Shown: positions 33,912 to 36,130 of the stretch, piece by piece
How the letters are laid out: each line of letters begins with the position of its first letter
How positions within the stretch are numbered: position 1 is the first letter of the stretch
Source of the DNA: Robiginitomaculum sp.
Lineage (GTDB): Bacteria > Pseudomonadota > Alphaproteobacteria > Caulobacterales > Maricaulaceae
DNA: 36,130 nt
Assembly: GCA_021647375.1 (NCBI GenBank)
Contig: JAKIUV010000018.1
Span: forward strand, 1 to 36,130
Direction of reading: 5' to 3'
Program-made: the position numbers and the translations under genes
Notes under the pieces: model-generated
The model's input: the letters and a program-made list of their open reading frames with translations, nothing else
The model's database searches: none
What the model was told of the DNA's origin: nothing

Positions 33912-35960
33912 TTAAAATTTAACAGCCAAGGAGGTTTTTATATTTCGCCCGGGAAGCGGCACCAAATCTTGTAGAAATGATGTGTGCTGGCGCGCTTCTT
34001 GGTCGGTTAAATTTAGGGCACTTAGGCGCAAGGTCAAAGTCTCGTTAATGTCATAAGTCACAAAGGCATTGACCAAGCTATAGGCGTCCGCCGGCAATTC
34101 GCCAAAAGCTATATTTGTTTGTTTGGTCGCATGCTCGACCTCGGCCCGCATACTCCAAGCACCTGCGTCCAGATTAAGGCCAAGCATCGCTCCAAATGGG
34201 GGGATACGCGGAAGGTTATTATTGCCGCGAATATCTATGGTCGCGTCAACATATTCCAAAGAGCCATCAAGCGCCACATCTAGGCCAAAAATTTCGCCCA
34301 AGTCTTTTCTGGCTTCCACTTCAAAACCTTTAAAGACCGCGTTCGCTGGAGTGTACTGGGTAACGGGCAAGGCTTCGCCGTCCACATTCATATTTGCGCC
34401 CGTAAAAGTTTCATAGATGTAATCTGCATAGTCGGTGTAAAACAGATTGAACGTGATGCGATCAACGCCGTTTCTATAGCGGATAGAAAGCTCCGTTCCT
34501 ACCGCCCGCTCATTGCCGAGATTGCTGTCCCCGATTTCAAATTGGTTTGTGGCAAGATGCGGGCCATTTGAGAATAGTTCCTCTGTGGTTGGCGCCCGTT
34601 CCGTGCGGTATAATGACAAGCCGATTTTGGTGGTATCCGTAAGATGGTAATCCGCACCTAATGAGCCGCTTAGACCGTTAAATTCTAATTTGGTCGCTGC
34701 CGTTTTATTGTCATGCCTTGTGTTTTCATGGCGCAAGGAGGCTTCTAGGTGGAGTGCATCAAGTTCAAATTGGTGGAAACTAAACAGGCCAAATTGTTTT
34801 GTCGTGGTCGGGGGGACAAAAGCTTCTTCGCCGATAGCTGAAAACTCGCGCTTCTTGAACTGAACGCCGTGTGCGGCTTTCCAGTTTCTGCGCTTGGCCT
34901 GAACAACTTCACTGCGCATCTCAAACCCTTTATTGGTAAACACCGTTCCGATATCGCCGCCAGCTTCTATTTCTTTGTGATTATAATCGGCATAGCCACC
35001 CGATATGTTTAAGCTTTCAATGAACCCGCCTTGGAAACCAAATTTACTGGTAAAGTCTTCGCGTGTTTGGTCCAATCGAATAGTGGCTCCCTCTCCGCCT
35101 GGAATACCGTATTCACTATTTAAGTCTTTGATAGCCGCACCAAAGAAACTGTTTTCACCAATATAGGAAAGCCCGACTGCCGTTGAGGTGGCTTGGGTCG
35201 CAGAATTCTTAAGGGTGTTTCGGATTTCCTGCGCGGGCGGTAAGGGGGCAAGCGCCCGTAAGCGGGCGGAGCGGGCAAAACCGATAATATCATAATCTTC
35301 GGTTTTGCGGTGGGCTATTTCCAAAGGCCCGACAAGGTCGCCCAAACCAATTTTCGCCAAAGCAATATCTGCACCCGCCGCCCCTTCATAACCATCATCA
35401 ACACTGCTAACGGAAATCCGTGCCGCGCCATCTATTTTGTCATCAGGAACGTATTCGGGAATACGCCCGTCAATGACATTGATAACCCCGCCGGATGCTG
35501 AACTCCCGTAACGTAAAAGCCCTGACCCACGAATGACTTCTATGCGCCCGGCGAGTGCAGGTTCTACAGATGCGGCATGATCTGGCGAAGCGGCAGAAGC
35601 ATCTATAGAGCCAATACCGTTATCCAACAGTAAGACCCGTAAGCCGCCTTGGCCGCGAATAATCGGGCGTGACGCGCCAGGGCCAAAGAAGCTTGAGGAA
35701 ATTCCGGGTTCAGATTTCAGAGTTTCTCCCAAAGACCCTGACATGCGTCTGGCGAGGTTTTCTTTGGTAAGAACAGATACACCCGCTAGGCTTCCACTGG
35801 AAGTGGCAGAGAGTGGGGAACCGGTAACGATTATTTCATCGAGGGGTTGGTTTTTATCCGCCTCGCTTTGTTCTTGAGCAAATGATGAAACGGAAAATAA
35901 AAGGCTAGAGCTGAGTAGGGCACCCGCAAATATGCGGTGCGAGAGGGTGTAATGATACAT
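33912..35960 (-). CDS. TonB-dependent outer-membrane receptor, ZnuD-like
   Basis: 682 residues. A signal peptide (about 1-29, ending SSFAQ) is followed by a TonB box-like DEIIVTG (about 41-47). The plug domain contains RPIIRGQGGLRVLLLDNGIG, SPDHAASVEPALAGRIEVIRG and GSSASGGVINVIDGRIP. A 22-strand-type beta-barrel follows, ending in an aromatic-type F (TSLAVKF). The plug segments strongly resemble ZnuD zinc receptors, so zinc or another metal complex is the likely cargo. I see no long histidine-rich loop, and no clear Zur site upstream, so the substrate is uncertain. It stands alone, with its own terminator. Confidence 0.88.
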   Translation of the reverse strand: MYHYTLSHRIFAGALLSSSLLFSVSSFAQEQSEADKNQPLDEIIVTGSPLSATSSGSLAGVSVLTKENLARRMSGSLGETLKSEPGISSSFFGPGASRPIIRGQGGLRVLLLDNGIGSIDASAASPDHAASVEPALAGRIEVIRGSGLLRYGSSASGGVINVIDGRIPEYVPDDKIDGAARISVSSVDDGYEGAAGADIALAKIGLGDLVGPLEIAHRKTEDYDIIGFARSARLRALAPLPPAQEIRNTLKNSATQATSTAVGLSYIGENSFFGAAIKDLNSEYGIPGGEGATIRLDQTREDFTSKFGFQGGFIESLNISGGYADYNHKEIEAGGDIGTVFTNKGFEMRSEVVQAKRRNWKAAHGVQFKKREFSAIGEEAFVPPTTTKQFGLFSFHQFELDALHLEASLRHENTRHDNKTAATKLEFNGLSGSLGADYHLTDTTKIGLSLYRTERAPTTEELFSNGPHLATNQFEIGDSNLGNERAVGTELSIRYRNGVDRITFNLFYTDYADYIYETFTGANMNVDGEALPVTQYTPANAVFKGFEVEARKDLGEIFGLDVALDGSLEYVDATIDIRGNNNLPRIPPFGAMLGLNLDAGAWSMRAEVEHATKQTNIAFGELPADAYSLVNAFVTYDINETLTLRLSALNLTDQEARQHTSFLQDLVPLPGRNIKTSLAVKF

Positions 35961-36130
35961 GATAAATCCATATAAGTTGAACGCATACGAGTGAACGTAG
36001 CGGGTAAATTATCGTAATGAGTGAGGTGGATTTATAGTGTAGGCGGACTGCGGGCGGTGGCTTTGGTAAAGGGTTTTATGGTAGGTGTATGTACAGACAA
36101 ACCGGAGTAATTGAAAGCGACATAATAGCG
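35961..36130. promoter_or_regulatory. Upstream region of the ZnuD-like receptor
   Basis: 170 bases to the window edge with no gene visible on either strand. It should carry the receptor promoter (- strand). A small dyad ATTA-TCG-TAAT lies at 36008-36018, too short to call an operator. Confidence 0.3.

Overview
This looks like a chromosomal segment of an alphaproteobacterium with moderate G+C content. The best guess is a marine stalked or prosthecate type of the Hyphomonadaceae/Maricaulales group (Hellea- or Robiginitomaculum-like). The guess rests on the alphaproteobacterial form of RpoB and RpoC, the plant/alphaproteobacterial type of glutamate-cysteine ligase, and a TtpC/ExbB/ExbD/ExbD/TonB/TPR cluster with DUF3450 proteins. 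No rRNA gene is present, so the taxonomy is inference.

Layout. (1) 1-12.2 kb is the conserved translation/transcription block: 3' end of tuf, tRNA-Trp, secE, nusG, rplK, rplA, rplJ, rplL, rpoB, rpoC, all on the + strand, closed by a bidirectional terminator. Its spacers hold structured RNA candidates: an rplK leader, a long L10-type leader, an rplL-rpoB hairpin, and a repeat-bearing rpoB-rpoC spacer. (2) 12.2-13.9 kb holds a lipoprotein-type PQQ-dependent sugar dehydrogenase (-) and a divergent small four-helix membrane protein (+). (3) 13.9-16.2 kb is an AT-richer island with a type II restriction-modification pair: a MerR-HTH/C5 cytosine methyltransferase (-) and a divergent TdeIII-like endonuclease (+). 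Each carries a one-base homopolymer frameshift in this sequence. (4) 16.3-18.4 kb holds sppA (-) and tRNA-Gln(UUG). (5) 18.6-25.6 kb is one + strand operon-like run: two DUF3450 proteins, a TtpC-type ExbB, ExbB, ExbD, ExbD, TonB and a TPR protein, ending in a strong terminator. It is an energised outer-membrane transport system of the Vibrio TonB2 type. (6) 25.6-28.9 kb holds gshA (+) and gamma-glutamyltransferase (-), convergent, for glutathione synthesis and turnover. (7) 29.0-33.7 kb is a three-gene operon: a GltD-like flavoprotein with a C-terminal ferredoxin domain, then the KorA-like and KorB-like subunits of a 2-oxoacid:ferredoxin oxidoreductase. It probably links CoA-dependent 2-oxoacid oxidation (or the reverse) to NAD(P)H. 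(8) 33.8-36.0 kb holds a ZnuD-like TonB-dependent receptor (-) with its own terminator, a possible client of the TonB system 8 kb away.

The points most worth a second look are the paired frameshifts in the restriction-modification genes, the exact 20-base duplicated ribosome-binding-site/start unit before tonB that creates a seven-residue leader ORF overlapping tonB, the repeat-laden rpoB-rpoC spacer, and the flavoprotein-ferredoxin/KorAB module. I found no clearly new defence or mobile system. No integrase, transposase or CRISPR array is visible.
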